Assembly: GCA_963825585.1 (NCBI GenBank)
Contig: CAWGTX010000001.1
Coordinates: 434,001-498,000 of the forward strand
Direction of reading: 5' to 3'
Origin: JAOUGY01 sp963825585
GTDB taxonomy: Bacteria; Actinomycetota; Acidimicrobiia; Spongiisociales; ZC4RG35
DNA length: 64,000 nucleotides
Shown: in pieces, positions 32,855 to 40,988 of the stretch
Numbering within the stretch: the first letter of the stretch is position 1
Layout: every line of letters begins with the position of its first letter
Position numbers and translations under genes: made by a program
Notes under the pieces: model-generated
Told to the model about the DNA's origin: nothing
The model's input: only the letters and a program-made list of their open reading frames with translations
Databases searched by the model: none

Positions 32855-33456
32855 CGGCGGAAGACCGCGTACAGGAACGCCTGCGGCGTCCCTGTCGGTG
32901 TCATGTGAAGCTCCTCGTGGTGGCTCACCGGCTCGAAGGCGGCTCCGAGCACAGCAGCGAGCTCAGCTTCGCTGTACCGCTGCACGGGCAACCCACTGCA
33001 GCGGTCCGGACCGTCGGGAGAGAAGGTGGCGATGATGGCGTGGGCGCCGAGAAAGAGCGAGCGCCGCATCGTTTCGAGATAGCGCTCCAGATCGGCCGTC
33101 TCGGTCATGAAGTGGAACACCGCTCGATCGTGCCACACGTCGAATGAGCGTCCGAAGTCGTGGTCGGTGATGTCGCCCGTGACCCAGGTGACCACCGGCG
33201 CGTTGGCTCCGAGCCGGCCCCGTGTCTGTTCGAGTGCCTTGTCGGCGAGGTCGATCACCGTCACATCCCGGTACCCCTCCGCCACCAGTCGATCCACGAG
33301 TCGGGATGCGCCTCCTCCCACGTCGATGACCGACGATGAAGGCGTCGATACCTCCCGGATGAGTCGGAGCGACAACTCCGGTTCTTCCTGGTACCAGCTC
33401 ACATCCTTGGCCAGCCGGCTCTGCCACACCGAGTCCCAATGCGCGGTCGAGCTCAT
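32848..33456 (-). CDS. Class I SAM-dependent methyltransferase
   Basis: A 202-residue methyltransferase: WDSVWQSRLAKDVSWYQEEP, then the SAM-binding glycine loop VIDVGGGASRLVDRLVAEGY, DVTVIDLADKALEQTRGRLG (acidic residue for ribose), VTGDITDHDFGRSFDVWHDR, VFHFMTETADLERYLETMRR and a C-terminal FEPVSHHEELHMTPTGTPQA. The HWDSVW...SWYQ start and the short C-terminus match the Methyltransf_25/TPMT-like type, which often acts on small molecules or metalloids. The substrate is unknown. It is convergent with the nitrile hydratase operon, and a heptamer element lies just upstream of its start. Confidence 0.9.
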   Translation of the reverse strand: MSSTAHWDSVWQSRLAKDVSWYQEEPELSLRLIREVSTPSSSVIDVGGGASRLVDRLVAEGYRDVTVIDLADKALEQTRGRLGANAPVVTWVTGDITDHDFGRSFDVWHDRAVFHFMTETADLERYLETMRRSLFLGAHAIIATFSPDGPDRCSGLPVQRYSEAELAAVLGAAFEPVSHHEELHMTPTGTPQAFLYAVFRRQ

Positions 33457-33463
33457 GACTCGA

Positions 33464-33577
33464 GGCTACTGGCTACTGGCTGAGAACGTCCGACGCAACA
33501 CGCAACACGCAACACGCAACACGCAATACGCAACACGCCGGAACGCGTTCTGGCCGGCGGCTGGTAGCTGGCGGCTC
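33464..33577. repeat. Composite heptamer-repeat element with six CAACACG units
   Basis: GGCTACT twice plus GGCTGAG (33464-33484), then GAACGTCCGACG, then six 7-bp units CAACACG (33496-33537, the fifth is CAATACG), then the core GGAACGCGTTCTGG and a GCTGGTA/GCTGGCG pair. It lies between the methyltransferase start and the AAC(3)-like stop. The unit order matches the reverse complement of the 29.3-kb element, so the two are related copies in opposite orientation with different unit counts. Confidence 0.88.
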
Positions 33578-33581
33578 TTCG

Positions 33582-34379
33582 CTATAGGTGTTCGCTCATC
33601 CAGTCGACCGCGAACTCCACGAGATGACGGCCGTCGATCAGCTCGGAGTGTGCGTTCCCGACTGTGCCGCTGCGGTGGACCCCGAGAGCGAGATATTCAC
33701 CGAGGATGGTGGTGAAGTAGTCCTCGCCGGGCCGATCCACGATGCCGTCCGAGTCGTCGAGGCACTCGACGACCCGCAGCTCGGGGCCGTTCGGACCCAG
33801 CACGCGTCGATGGCGTCGTACTCGACGCTTCGAGGGGAGGGGGGCGAGGTACTCGGCGTGGTGGAGCAGTGTGACTGTGTCGGGTTCGGCGCCCAGGCGG
33901 AGGACTCTGCCCCCGGCAGCCAACAGTCGATCGAGCGGCGAACCGGGGCCGAAGTAGTCGTCCCAAGGAGGATCGGCGGTGAGGGAGTCCGCCAGCCGAC
34001 CCCGGGCGGCGAAGCGGCCCTCCGGATGGTCGCTCACCAGCGTCCCCGGGTGGGTTCTGAACACCTCGGCGAGGGTTCCGACCTCGGGGTCGGCCGGAGT
34101 CATCAGGGCGTCGAACGGTTCGGCGTCGGCGAGCTGGGCGGCCCGGTCGTCTTCGGGCAACTCGTTGACCCATGCCCAGTCGTCCCGGGCCCCGAGCACC
34201 ATGATCAGGGAGCCGTCCGGTCCCACCGCCCGATCGAGTGCGGTGATGAGCCCGGCTGCGCCACCCTCGATCGGCCCGATGGCGCGCAGCGACGCATGGA
34301 CCATCACCGTGTCGCCGTGCGCGAGCCCGAGGGCGGTGAGCTGGTCCGAGATCACACCGATCGTGGCTACGTCGGGCAT
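33582..34379 (-). CDS. AAC(3)-family aminoglycoside N-acetyltransferase-like protein
   Basis: About 265 residues from ATG 34379 (an ATG at 34403 and another at 34418 are alternatives). The sequence has LGLAHGDTVMVHASLRAIGP, then GGAAGLITALDRAVGPDGSL, TLAEVFRTHPGTLVSDHPEG, FAARGRLADSL, GPGSPLDRLLAAGGRVLRLG and TVTLLHHAEYLAP, the full set of AAC(3) (YokD) motifs with the G-x-x-SPL and T-x-LH-x-AE blocks. Chromosomal AAC(3)-like proteins in soil and marine actinobacteria often act on other amines, so clinical-type resistance should not be assumed. It is the second gene after the LCP gene on the same strand (75-bp gap). Confidence 0.9.
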   Translation of the reverse strand: MPDVATIGVISDQLTALGLAHGDTVMVHASLRAIGPIEGGAAGLITALDRAVGPDGSLIMVLGARDDWAWVNELPEDDRAAQLADAEPFDALMTPADPEVGTLAEVFRTHPGTLVSDHPEGRFAARGRLADSLTADPPWDDYFGPGSPLDRLLAAGGRVLRLGAEPDTVTLLHHAEYLAPLPSKRRVRRHRRVLGPNGPELRVVECLDDSDGIVDRPGEDYFTTILGEYLALGVHRSGTVGNAHSELIDGRHLVEFAVDWMSEHL

Positions 34380-34454
34380 GGCTCGAGTTTCCCCGATTCC
34401 CATTCGTGCGGCAAGCACATTCAGATCGGGCGTGGCGGAGCTTCCGTCGCCGGT

Positions 34455-35525
34455 TCAACGTGGGGTCGCGGTCAGCTCCTCGATGAACTGGCGGACGTCG
34501 ACGGTCGGCACCAGCACCGACGCGCCGGCCGGGGTGGCGCCGAAGTCGACCGGGATCTCGGCGGTGTCGAGACCGGCCGATCGCAGTTCCCATCCCCATG
34601 CGGCCACGTCGGTGAGCGACAATCGGTCGTCGATGGTGACGAAGGGAGCCACATCGTTCACCAGGTCGAGCAAGGTGTCGGGGCTGGCCCCCTCGGTCAC
34701 CCGGTCGAACATGTCGAGGAGGAACTGGCGTTGCCGCTGGTTGCGGGTGAGATCGGAGACCGAGTCCGCTGGTCGCCACACGCCCTCGACCTGCTCTTCG
34801 GTGTGTCGTGACCGCAGCCACTGAAGCGTCTCTTCTCCATCTGCAAACGTGCATCCGGCCCCGATGTCCAGTCCGGACTTCGAGTCACGGAGGGGGACCT
34901 CGGTGCACACCTCGTAGCCGCCCAGGACATCGACCACCTGCTGGAAGCCGGCCAGGTCGACGGCGGCGGCATGACCGATGTCGAGACCGGTGAGTCGTTC
35001 CAACTCGATGACCACCATGGCGAGTCCGGAGACGCTCTCGCACCCCTGGAACGCCTCGCCGATCTTGTGCTCTGCTCCGTCGCACAAGTCGGCGACGTAG
35101 AGATCGCGTGGGATCGAGAGCAGGGTCCATTCGTCGCCCGTGCGAATGGCCAGCATGATCACGTCGGCGTTGGAGGTCTCGAAACTGCCGAAGTCCTCGA
35201 GATCGTCGAGGCCGGACCGGGAGTCGGTGCCCACCAAGGCGACCACCGTGGGGGGTGCGGTGGATGCCCTCGGGGTGGAGGCGTCATCCTCGGAGGACCC
35301 CGGGCCCATCGCCGATACCTCGTCCTTGCCGACCGGCGCAACGTCGAGGCTGACGCGGTCGACCGTCCCCCATGCCAGAGCGAGGCTGCCTGCGGTTGCC
35401 AAGCCATAACCGACCGCGACTGCGACGATCACGGCGACCGTCGCACCAGTGATGCGCACAGGTCGCGAGTGGGAACGTCGGGCACGCTCGTGGCGGCCCC
35501 CGCTCGCTCTCTTGGGCGATGTCAT
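34455..35525 (-). CDS. LytR-CpsA-Psr (LCP) family cell-wall ligase
   Basis: A 356-residue protein with a basic cytoplasmic start, one helix (GATVAVIVAVAVGYGLATAG) and an external LCP domain: VVALVGTDSRSGLDDLEDFG, then SNADVIMLAIRTGDEWTLLS, IPRDLYVADL, IGEAFQGCESVSGLAMVVIE, LTGLDIGHAAAVDLAGFQQV and GEETLQWLRSRHTEEQVEGV, then TRNQRQRQFLLDMFDRV. The DSR, RD and R-x-R residues that bind the polyprenyl pyrophosphate are present. LCP enzymes attach glycopolymers (arabinogalactan or teichoic-acid-like) from a lipid carrier to peptidoglycan. ATG 35525. It has no C-terminal LytR_C domain. Confidence 0.93.
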   Translation of the reverse strand: MTSPKRASGGRHERARRSHSRPVRITGATVAVIVAVAVGYGLATAGSLALAWGTVDRVSLDVAPVGKDEVSAMGPGSSEDDASTPRASTAPPTVVALVGTDSRSGLDDLEDFGSFETSNADVIMLAIRTGDEWTLLSIPRDLYVADLCDGAEHKIGEAFQGCESVSGLAMVVIELERLTGLDIGHAAAVDLAGFQQVVDVLGGYEVCTEVPLRDSKSGLDIGAGCTFADGEETLQWLRSRHTEEQVEGVWRPADSVSDLTRNQRQRQFLLDMFDRVTEGASPDTLLDLVNDVAPFVTIDDRLSLTDVAAWGWELRSAGLDTAEIPVDFGATPAGASVLVPTVDVRQFIEELTATPR

Positions 35526-35861
35526 CTACAGGTCCTCCTGGGATCCCCCTCAACAAACGTTCACTATCGGCAGCCGAGCGTCGGGGAAAAGGGCGTTCGT
35601 GCGGCGAAGGGGCCCGGCGATCCCTGATGCACGTGGCTTTCCCGATCTCCCCCGAGCGTGCCAATCCGCTGCCCGGGCAATACCACCTCCGCCCGGGACC
35701 AACCATTGCTCGGGCTCCGAGTGATCGAAACGGATCCTAGGGATCCTCATGGACTACTAGAGCGCCGAGAAGGCGTTTTCCAAAACCCGAGGTTTGAGCG
35801 ACCGGTCTCCGGGAGAAGCCGTATATTTTGCATTATTAGGACGAACCCGACGAGTAGAAGG
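35526..35861. other. Divergent intergenic region with AT-rich promoter-like patch
   Basis: About 335 bp between the LCP gene (left) and the sugar ABC operon (right). It includes a small palindrome, GTTTTCCAAAAC (35775-35786), and the AT-rich run GTATATTTTGCATTATTAGG (35821-35840), unusual at this GC content and a candidate -10 region for the ABC operon. I could not place a matching -35 (TTGAGC at 35794 is 22 bp away). No gene is seen. Confidence 0.45.
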
Positions 35862-36821
35862 GTGGGTGGTCGGTTGTCGGTCACATCGACGGAACGGCGC
35901 CCGCGGAGGCCGACGCGTGATCCGAACGCTCAGGATCACACCAGACTCGTGGGCCACCACCGGGCGACTCCCTACGTCCTGGCGGCCCCCTCGATCATCG
36001 TCATCACGGTCCTGCTGGCCTTTCCCGTGTTGTATGCGTTGTGGGGCAGCCTCTTCGATGCAGACTCCATCGGAGGTCCGCAGTACTTCGTGGGCGTCGG
36101 TCAGTACCTCGACCTGTTCTCCGACGAAGACTTCCTGTGGTCGATCAGCCGGACCGCCGTGTTCGTCGCCGGCACCCTCGTCCTCGGGTTGGCGATGGGT
36201 GTCGCCTTCGCCTTCCCTCTGAACCGGGCCGCCGGGAAGTTGCGTTTCCTCCGGGGTCTCACGATCGTCCCCTACCTCGTCTCCGGTGTCACCACCGCCG
36301 TGATCTTCCGGCTCATCCTCAACCGTGACTTCGGCCAGGTGAACCGCGTGCTCGAGTTCTTCGGCATCCCCTCCCTTTCCTGGTTCTCCGACCCCAACCT
36401 GGCGATGCTCGCCTCGGTCGGGGCCCAGGTGTGGTCGGACCTGCCGCTGGTGATCCTCCTGATCTTGGGGGGCCTGCAGACCATCGACCCGTCGCTCATG
36501 GACGCCGCCGACGTGGACGGCGCCACCGGATGGCAGCGGGCGTGGCGCATCTCGCTCCCGCTGGTGACACCGCAGCTGGCGCTGGCCACGGTGCTGCTCA
36601 GCTACCAGGCACTCACGTCGCTCGGCGTGATCGTGGCGCTCACCGGTGGGGGGCCGGTCAACGCCACCCGGACGCTACCGATCGCCCTCTACGAGACCGC
36701 CTTCCTCGAACTCGAGACGAACGAGGCGCTGGCGATCGTCATCGTGATCCTGGCACTCAACGCCGTCCTCACGCTCGTGTACGTGGCGGCGTCGCGACGC
36801 TACGACCTGGAGGGCCGATGA
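35862..36821 (+). CDS. Sugar ABC transporter permease (MalF/UgpA-like)
   Basis: A ~319-residue permease from GTG 35862 (start uncertain, a TTG 12 bases later is possible). Six helices: APSIIVITVLLAFPVLYALW, AVFVAGTLVLGLAMGVAFAF, GLTIVPYLVSGVTTAVIFRL, MLASVGAQVWSDLPLVILLI, ATVLLSYQALTSLGVIVALT and LAIVIVILALNAVLTLVYVA. The EAA loop is SLMDAADVDGATGWQRAWRI followed by SLPLVTP, typical of BPD_transp_1 carbohydrate permeases. It pairs with the next gene (ATGA overlap) to form the membrane channel for an imported sugar or polyol. No dedicated ATPase gene is in the operon. Confidence 0.92.
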   Translation: MGGRLSVTSTERRPRRPTRDPNAQDHTRLVGHHRATPYVLAAPSIIVITVLLAFPVLYALWGSLFDADSIGGPQYFVGVGQYLDLFSDEDFLWSISRTAVFVAGTLVLGLAMGVAFAFPLNRAAGKLRFLRGLTIVPYLVSGVTTAVIFRLILNRDFGQVNRVLEFFGIPSLSWFSDPNLAMLASVGAQVWSDLPLVILLILGGLQTIDPSLMDAADVDGATGWQRAWRISLPLVTPQLALATVLLSYQALTSLGVIVALTGGGPVNATRTLPIALYETAFLELETNEALAIVIVILALNAVLTLVYVAASRRYDLEGR

Positions 36822-37663
36822 CCACGGCGGTGACCCAGGTGCGTTCGGTGGCGAGGAACGTTTTCATCGGCATTCCGCTGGCGGCATTGGCGGTGTGGAC
36901 CGTCTTCCCGCTGCTGATGACGCTCTCGATCTCGTTCAAGTCGAGGGCGGATGTGTCGGCCGATCCGGGGCTCATCCCCTCGAACCCGACGCTCGACGGC
37001 TACCGATCGGTGATCGGTCAGCAGGGCTTCCAGGGAGCGTTCTTCAACAGCGTGGTGGTCGGTCTGGGAACCGCAGTGCTCACCCTGGTGCTGGCGGTTC
37101 CCGCCGCCTACGCCTTCGCCCGGTTCCGGTTCCGGGGCCGGCACCTGCTGCTGTTGTTCACCTTGCTGCCGCGACTCATCCCGGGTCTGGGGCTGATGGT
37201 GCCGCTGTATCGGCTGGCGGTGGCGGTCGGCGGCATCGACCGGCTCTCGACGCTCATCGTCGCCTTCACCGCCACGGTCCTCCCGCTGGCCGTGTGGCTC
37301 CTGGTCGGGTTCTTCCAACAGGTTCCGCGTGAGCTGGAGGAGGCGGCGAACGTCGACGGCGCAAGCATGTTCGAACGGGTTTGGCACATCGTGATGCCGC
37401 TGGCGGTTCCGGCGATGATCACCATCGGGGTGCTCGCATTCCGTGAAGCATGGAACGAGTTCAACCTGGTGCTCGGCCTCACCTCCACGCCTGGCAGTCG
37501 CACCCTGCCCTACGAGCTGTTCCTGATGACCCAGACCACTGGCTTCCAGGACAACCCCGGTCAGGCGGCCTTCGCCATCCTCTCGATCATCCCGTTCGTC
37601 TTCGTATACCTCAGGATCGAACGGTACGTGGTGGGTGGCATCACGAGTGGGGCCGTCAAGTGA
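36818..37663 (+). CDS. Sugar ABC transporter permease (MalG/UgpE-like)
   Basis: A 281-residue partner permease starting in the ATGA overlap. Helices: NVFIGIPLAALAVWTVFPLL, VVVGLGTAVLTLVLAVPAAY, LLLLFTLLPRLIPGLGLMVP, LIVAFTATVLPLAVWLLVGF, VPAMITIGVLAFREAWNEFN and AFAILSIIPFVFVYLRIERY. The EAA loop reads ELEEAANVDGASMFERVWHI followed by VMPLAVPA. The TLSISFKSRADV segment after the first helix and the C-terminal YVVGGITSGAVK are standard for MalG-type proteins. The substrate-binding protein follows 86 bp downstream. Confidence 0.94.
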   Translation: MTTAVTQVRSVARNVFIGIPLAALAVWTVFPLLMTLSISFKSRADVSADPGLIPSNPTLDGYRSVIGQQGFQGAFFNSVVVGLGTAVLTLVLAVPAAYAFARFRFRGRHLLLLFTLLPRLIPGLGLMVPLYRLAVAVGGIDRLSTLIVAFTATVLPLAVWLLVGFFQQVPRELEEAANVDGASMFERVWHIVMPLAVPAMITIGVLAFREAWNEFNLVLGLTSTPGSRTLPYELFLMTQTTGFQDNPGQAAFAILSIIPFVFVYLRIERYVVGGITSGAVK

Positions 37664-37749
37664 AGTGTGAGCAGCGATCGGGGCGGGGCCCACCGTGCAC
37701 CCTGATGCATCGAGATCCGCCGCCCGAACCCAAGACGAGGAGATCACGA

Positions 37750-39066
37750 ATGACGCACGGACGCACACACCTGAATGATCGACCCCGCCGCGCCCGACGA
37801 AGGCCGCTGGCACTTCTGGTAGCGCTTCTGACACTCCTGGCCGCCTGCTCCGGAGAAGAAACCGCCGACGGCACAGACGCCACCGGCGGGGGCGACGGCG
37901 TCGAGACGGTGACGATCTGGTTCAACGGCGAGTCGATCCCTGGCGATGAGTTCGCCGCCGTCGAGGCCGAGCACGGAATCAACGTGGAGTACGACATTCG
38001 GGGCGACGCCATCCTCACCGACCTGCTGCGCATGCGTGACGCAGGTGAGGATCTCCCCGATCTCGTGGAGATCGATTCGCATCTCACGCCCGCCTTCCTC
38101 GAGGCCGATTTGCTGGCGCCGATGACCGAGCAGATCGCCACGTGGGAGGAAGAGGACCCCGATCTGTACGCCACCGTCCCCCCCGGTGTCTGGGAGGACG
38201 GCACGTACGACGGCGAGATCTACCACATGCCCAACAAGAGCCTCGTCAACGCCATCTTCTACAACATCGCCATGGTCGAGGAGGCCGGAGTCGAGTTGCC
38301 CTTCGACAGCTGGTGGGACGTGGTCGACGCCGCTCGCGCCGTCCAGGCGGTCCGCCCGGATCTACCGGCCTACTTCGGCACCGGAGGCGCCAGCCACGAT
38401 CGCATGTTCCTGTGGCTCTACAACTTCGGTGTGCCGTTCGAAGGGAACATCCCGCAGCTGACATCGGAGCAGGGTGTCGACTTCATCGACTTCCTCCAGA
38501 CGATGTTCGCTGAGGGGATCACCGACCCCGAGTTTCAGATCGGTCAGCAGGACGAGTCCAAGGGCGCCTTCGTCGCCGGCGAGCTGCCGTTCATCTCCGA
38601 AGGTCTCAACGGGGGACCCGGGTTCATGCTCGACGACTTCGTGTACGGCGAGGACTGGGCCACGACCCCGCTTCCCATCCACGAAGAGGATGGTGGCACG
38701 AACATGGGGGCGCCCCGCGGGATCTCACTCGTCGCCGACTCCGATGTCGCCTACGAGGCGAGCCTGGTCCTGCGGTATCTGCAGGATCCGGAGATCGCCG
38801 CCGAGCGCTACTTCGAGCTCGAGTCAGGTGTGGTCCAGTCGCTGCCCGTCCTCGACGGCGCAAGGATGACCGAGGAGCAGCCGTTCTTCACGCCGGAGTT
38901 GCTGGCGGACTTCAAGAGCATGGAGTCACAGATCCCGCCGGGAACCAACACCAACGCCGTTGGGGAGATCCTCATCGACCTGATCGAAGAGACGACGGTG
39001 ACCGGGACCGACGAGGCACCGGCCGACGTGGCGGCCAGGTATCAGGCGATGCTCGACGAGCTGTGA
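37750..39066 (+). CDS. Extracellular sugar-binding lipoprotein (family 1 SBP)
   Basis: A 438-residue lipoprotein. The signal is RPLALLVALLTLLAACSG with the lipidated Cys in the LAAC box, then a Gly/Asp-rich linker. The mature domain has ETVTIWFNGESIPGDEFAAV, DILTDLLRMRDAG-like early lobes (seen as AILTDLLRMRDAGEDLPDLV), PAFLEADLLAPMTEQIATWE, YDGEIYHMPNKSLVNAIFYN and KGAFVAGELPFISEGLNGGP, matching SBP_bac_1 proteins of oligosaccharide importers. AGGAGATC precedes ATG 37750. It is the last gene of the operon and ends before a strong hairpin. Which sugar it binds is unknown. The permease-first, binding-protein-last order is less usual. Confidence 0.94.
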   Translation: MTHGRTHLNDRPRRARRRPLALLVALLTLLAACSGEETADGTDATGGGDGVETVTIWFNGESIPGDEFAAVEAEHGINVEYDIRGDAILTDLLRMRDAGEDLPDLVEIDSHLTPAFLEADLLAPMTEQIATWEEEDPDLYATVPPGVWEDGTYDGEIYHMPNKSLVNAIFYNIAMVEEAGVELPFDSWWDVVDAARAVQAVRPDLPAYFGTGGASHDRMFLWLYNFGVPFEGNIPQLTSEQGVDFIDFLQTMFAEGITDPEFQIGQQDESKGAFVAGELPFISEGLNGGPGFMLDDFVYGEDWATTPLPIHEEDGGTNMGAPRGISLVADSDVAYEASLVLRYLQDPEIAAERYFELESGVVQSLPVLDGARMTEEQPFFTPELLADFKSMESQIPPGTNTNAVGEILIDLIEETTVTGTDEAPADVAARYQAMLDEL

Positions 39067-39081
39067 CCGGCTGACATCCCT

Positions 39082-39120
39082 GCGTGGTTGGTGGGCACTG
39101 CTCGGGCCCACCAACCACGC
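39082..39120. terminator. Bidirectional terminator hairpin
   Basis: GCGTGGTTGGTGGGC (39082-39096), a 9-base loop and GCCCACCAACCACGC (39106-39120) form a perfect 15-bp stem between the convergent sugar-binding-protein and modC stops. It can serve both directions. Confidence 0.9.
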
Positions 39121-39123
39121 AAG

Positions 39124-40194
39124 CTACTCGGGCTCGACACCGATGTCGGTTGCCTTGATCGAGATCCACACCTGCGAGCCGGGTTCGAGTTCCAACTCCT
39201 GTGCGGACGTCCCTGTGATCTCGGCGGTGAGCGAGAGGGGAGCGCCGGTGCGGACCCTGGTTCGCTCGCCCAGGTGTTCGATCAGCTCGACGGTCGTCTG
39301 CCAGGCGTTTCGGGGGCTTCCTTCCGGACGCATTCGGTGGAGCGTGATCGCCGTCGGCCTGATGGTCGCCAGCGCCGGACCCGAGACGGTTCGGTCGGCG
39401 ATGTGAAGCGGTTGGTCGCCGGCGGTGATGACCCCGTCGGCTGCGATGCCCGTCACGAGGTTCGCTCCTGCCAGGTCGGCTGCGTAGCGGGTGCGGGGTC
39501 GCAACCGGATGTCGTCGGCGGTGCCTGACTGGGTGGAGGTGCCGGCTTCGACGATGTGGATCCCGTCGGCCAGAAGGAAGGCCTCGGTGGGGTCGTGGGT
39601 GATCAGCACCCGGGGCCCCGGGTATGCCTCGAGGTGGTCCACCAGTACCCGACGGAGCTCGACCCTGGTGGTCACGTCCAGGGCCGACAACGGCTCGTCC
39701 AGCAGCAACAGGTCGGGCTCGACGGCGAGGGCCCGGGCCAGGGCCACCCGCTGGGCCTGCCCACCCGACAGCTCGCCGGGTCGTTGATTGGCGTTGCCCG
39801 CGAGTCCCAGCCGGTCGAGCCACTCGGCGGCCCGCTGCCGCGCCTCATCCCGTCCCACCCCTCGGCTGCGCAGGCCGAATGCGACGTTCTCGAGGGCGGT
39901 CATATGTGGGAACAGCAGGTAGTCCTGGAACACGATGCCCACCCTGCGGTGTTCGGGTGGCACGAACACACCGGCCAGAGGGTCGTCGACGACGCTGCCG
40001 GCGATGGTGATGCGACCCTCGGTGATGGGCAGCAGCCCGGCGAGGGCCATCACCGCCGTGGACTTGCCCGCACCGTTGGGGCCCAGCAGTGCCACCGTGG
40101 TCGCCGGTGCAACGGCCAGCGACAGGTCGAGTCGGAACGCACCGCGGTCGACCCTGAAACCGGCCACGAGGCCGTTCATGGGGTCCGTAGCCAT
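39124..40194 (-). CDS. modC: Molybdate ABC transporter ATP-binding protein
   Basis: A 356-residue ATPase: Walker A LLGPNGAGKSTAVMALAGLL, Q-loop VGIVFQDYLLFPHMTALENV, signature LSGGQAQRVALARALAVEPD, Walker B LLLLDEPLSALD and H-loop VLITHDPTEAF. After ~residue 235 comes a TOBE-type domain (TTVELIEHLGERTRVRTGAP, SLTAEITGTSAQELELEPGS, QVWISIKATDIGVEPE), typical of ModC and related oxyanion transporters. It overlaps the modB end by 19 bp and closes the modA-modB-modC operon. It could in principle also energise the ATPase-less sugar importer next door, but there is no evidence for that. Confidence 0.93.
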   Translation of the reverse strand: MATDPMNGLVAGFRVDRGAFRLDLSLAVAPATTVALLGPNGAGKSTAVMALAGLLPITEGRITIAGSVVDDPLAGVFVPPEHRRVGIVFQDYLLFPHMTALENVAFGLRSRGVGRDEARQRAAEWLDRLGLAGNANQRPGELSGGQAQRVALARALAVEPDLLLLDEPLSALDVTTRVELRRVLVDHLEAYPGPRVLITHDPTEAFLLADGIHIVEAGTSTQSGTADDIRLRPRTRYAADLAGANLVTGIAADGVITAGDQPLHIADRTVSGPALATIRPTAITLHRMRPEGSPRNAWQTTVELIEHLGERTRVRTGAPLSLTAEITGTSAQELELEPGSQVWISIKATDIGVEPE

Positions 40195-40988
40195 CGATCA
40201 CGCAACCCGATCAGTACGGCCAACGAGATCGCCACCATCAGCAGGCTGATCGCCACCGCGGTGTCCCGATCGCTCTCGAGTGCGACGAACACGGCCAGTG
40301 GCATGGTCTGAGTTCTCCCCTGCAGGTTGCCGGCGAATGTGATCGTGGCACCGAACTCGCCGAGCGCTCGAGCCCAGGTGAGCACCAGTCCGGCCCCCAA
40401 CGACGGGCCGATCATGGGCAGCGTGACCCTGCGAAGCACGGTCCACCGACCGGCGCCCAGCGCGGCCGCCGCCCCTTCGTAGCGCTGATCGAGGTTGCGC
40501 AGCGCACCCTCCACCGTGGTGACGAGGAATGGCATGGCGACGAAGGTGTTGGCGACCACCACGCCCCAGGTCGAGAACGGGAGCACGAGCCCGGTCACCT
40601 GATCGAGCGGCTCGCCGATGAGGCCTCGCCGCCCCAGCGCAAAGAGAAGGGCGGCGCCGCCCACCACCGGTGGCAGGACCAGCGGCAATGTCACCATCGC
40701 CCGCACGACGGACTGGCCCCGGAACTCGACCCGGGCCATGAGCCAGGCCAACGGGATTCCCAGTACTGCCGAGATGGCGGTGGCCGCCAGTGACGTGACC
40801 ATCGACAGGCGCAGCGAGTCGGTCACCACGTCGGTGCCGAAGATTTGGAAGAGTCTCTGCCACGGCGCCCTGCCGAGGAGGCCGACCAGCGGGATGACGA
40901 ACACAGCCAGCCCCGCGCCGCCCAGAATGACCAGGACGATGGGGGGCCGGGGGGTGCCTCGTCTGCTGCGCGTCGATTCTCGGTTCAC
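40176..40988 (-). CDS. modB: Molybdate ABC transporter permease
   Basis: A 270-residue permease starting at a GTG that overlaps the modA stop (GTGA). Helices: PIVLVILGGAGLAVFVIPLV, LSMVTSLAATAISAVLGIPL, VRAMVTLPLVLPPVVGGAAL, VTGLVLPFSTWGVVVANTFV and DTAVAISLLMVAISLAVLIG. The LPLVLPPVVGGAALL motif and the EAA-like loop (RYEGAAAALGAGRWTVLRRV, TLPMIGPSL), then ALGEFGATITFAGNLQGRTQ, are diagnostic for ModB/CysT-type permeases. The substrate is set by ModA. Confidence 0.95.
   Translation of the reverse strand: MNRESTRSRRGTPRPPIVLVILGGAGLAVFVIPLVGLLGRAPWQRLFQIFGTDVVTDSLRLSMVTSLAATAISAVLGIPLAWLMARVEFRGQSVVRAMVTLPLVLPPVVGGAALLFALGRRGLIGEPLDQVTGLVLPFSTWGVVVANTFVAMPFLVTTVEGALRNLDQRYEGAAAALGAGRWTVLRRVTLPMIGPSLGAGLVLTWARALGEFGATITFAGNLQGRTQTMPLAVFVALESDRDTAVAISLLMVAISLAVLIGLRDRWLRTP

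Noticed and set aside
33496..33537. CRISPR-like tandem CAACACG repeats
   Set aside because: Units are 7 bp with no spacers between them and no cas genes in the window, so this is a tandem microsatellite-type array and not a CRISPR.
35775..35786. GTTTTCCAAAAC as a LacI-type operator for the sugar importer
   Set aside because: The palindrome is short, lacks the central CG of LacI/GalR sites and no LacI gene is nearby. Kept only as a note in the intergenic entry.
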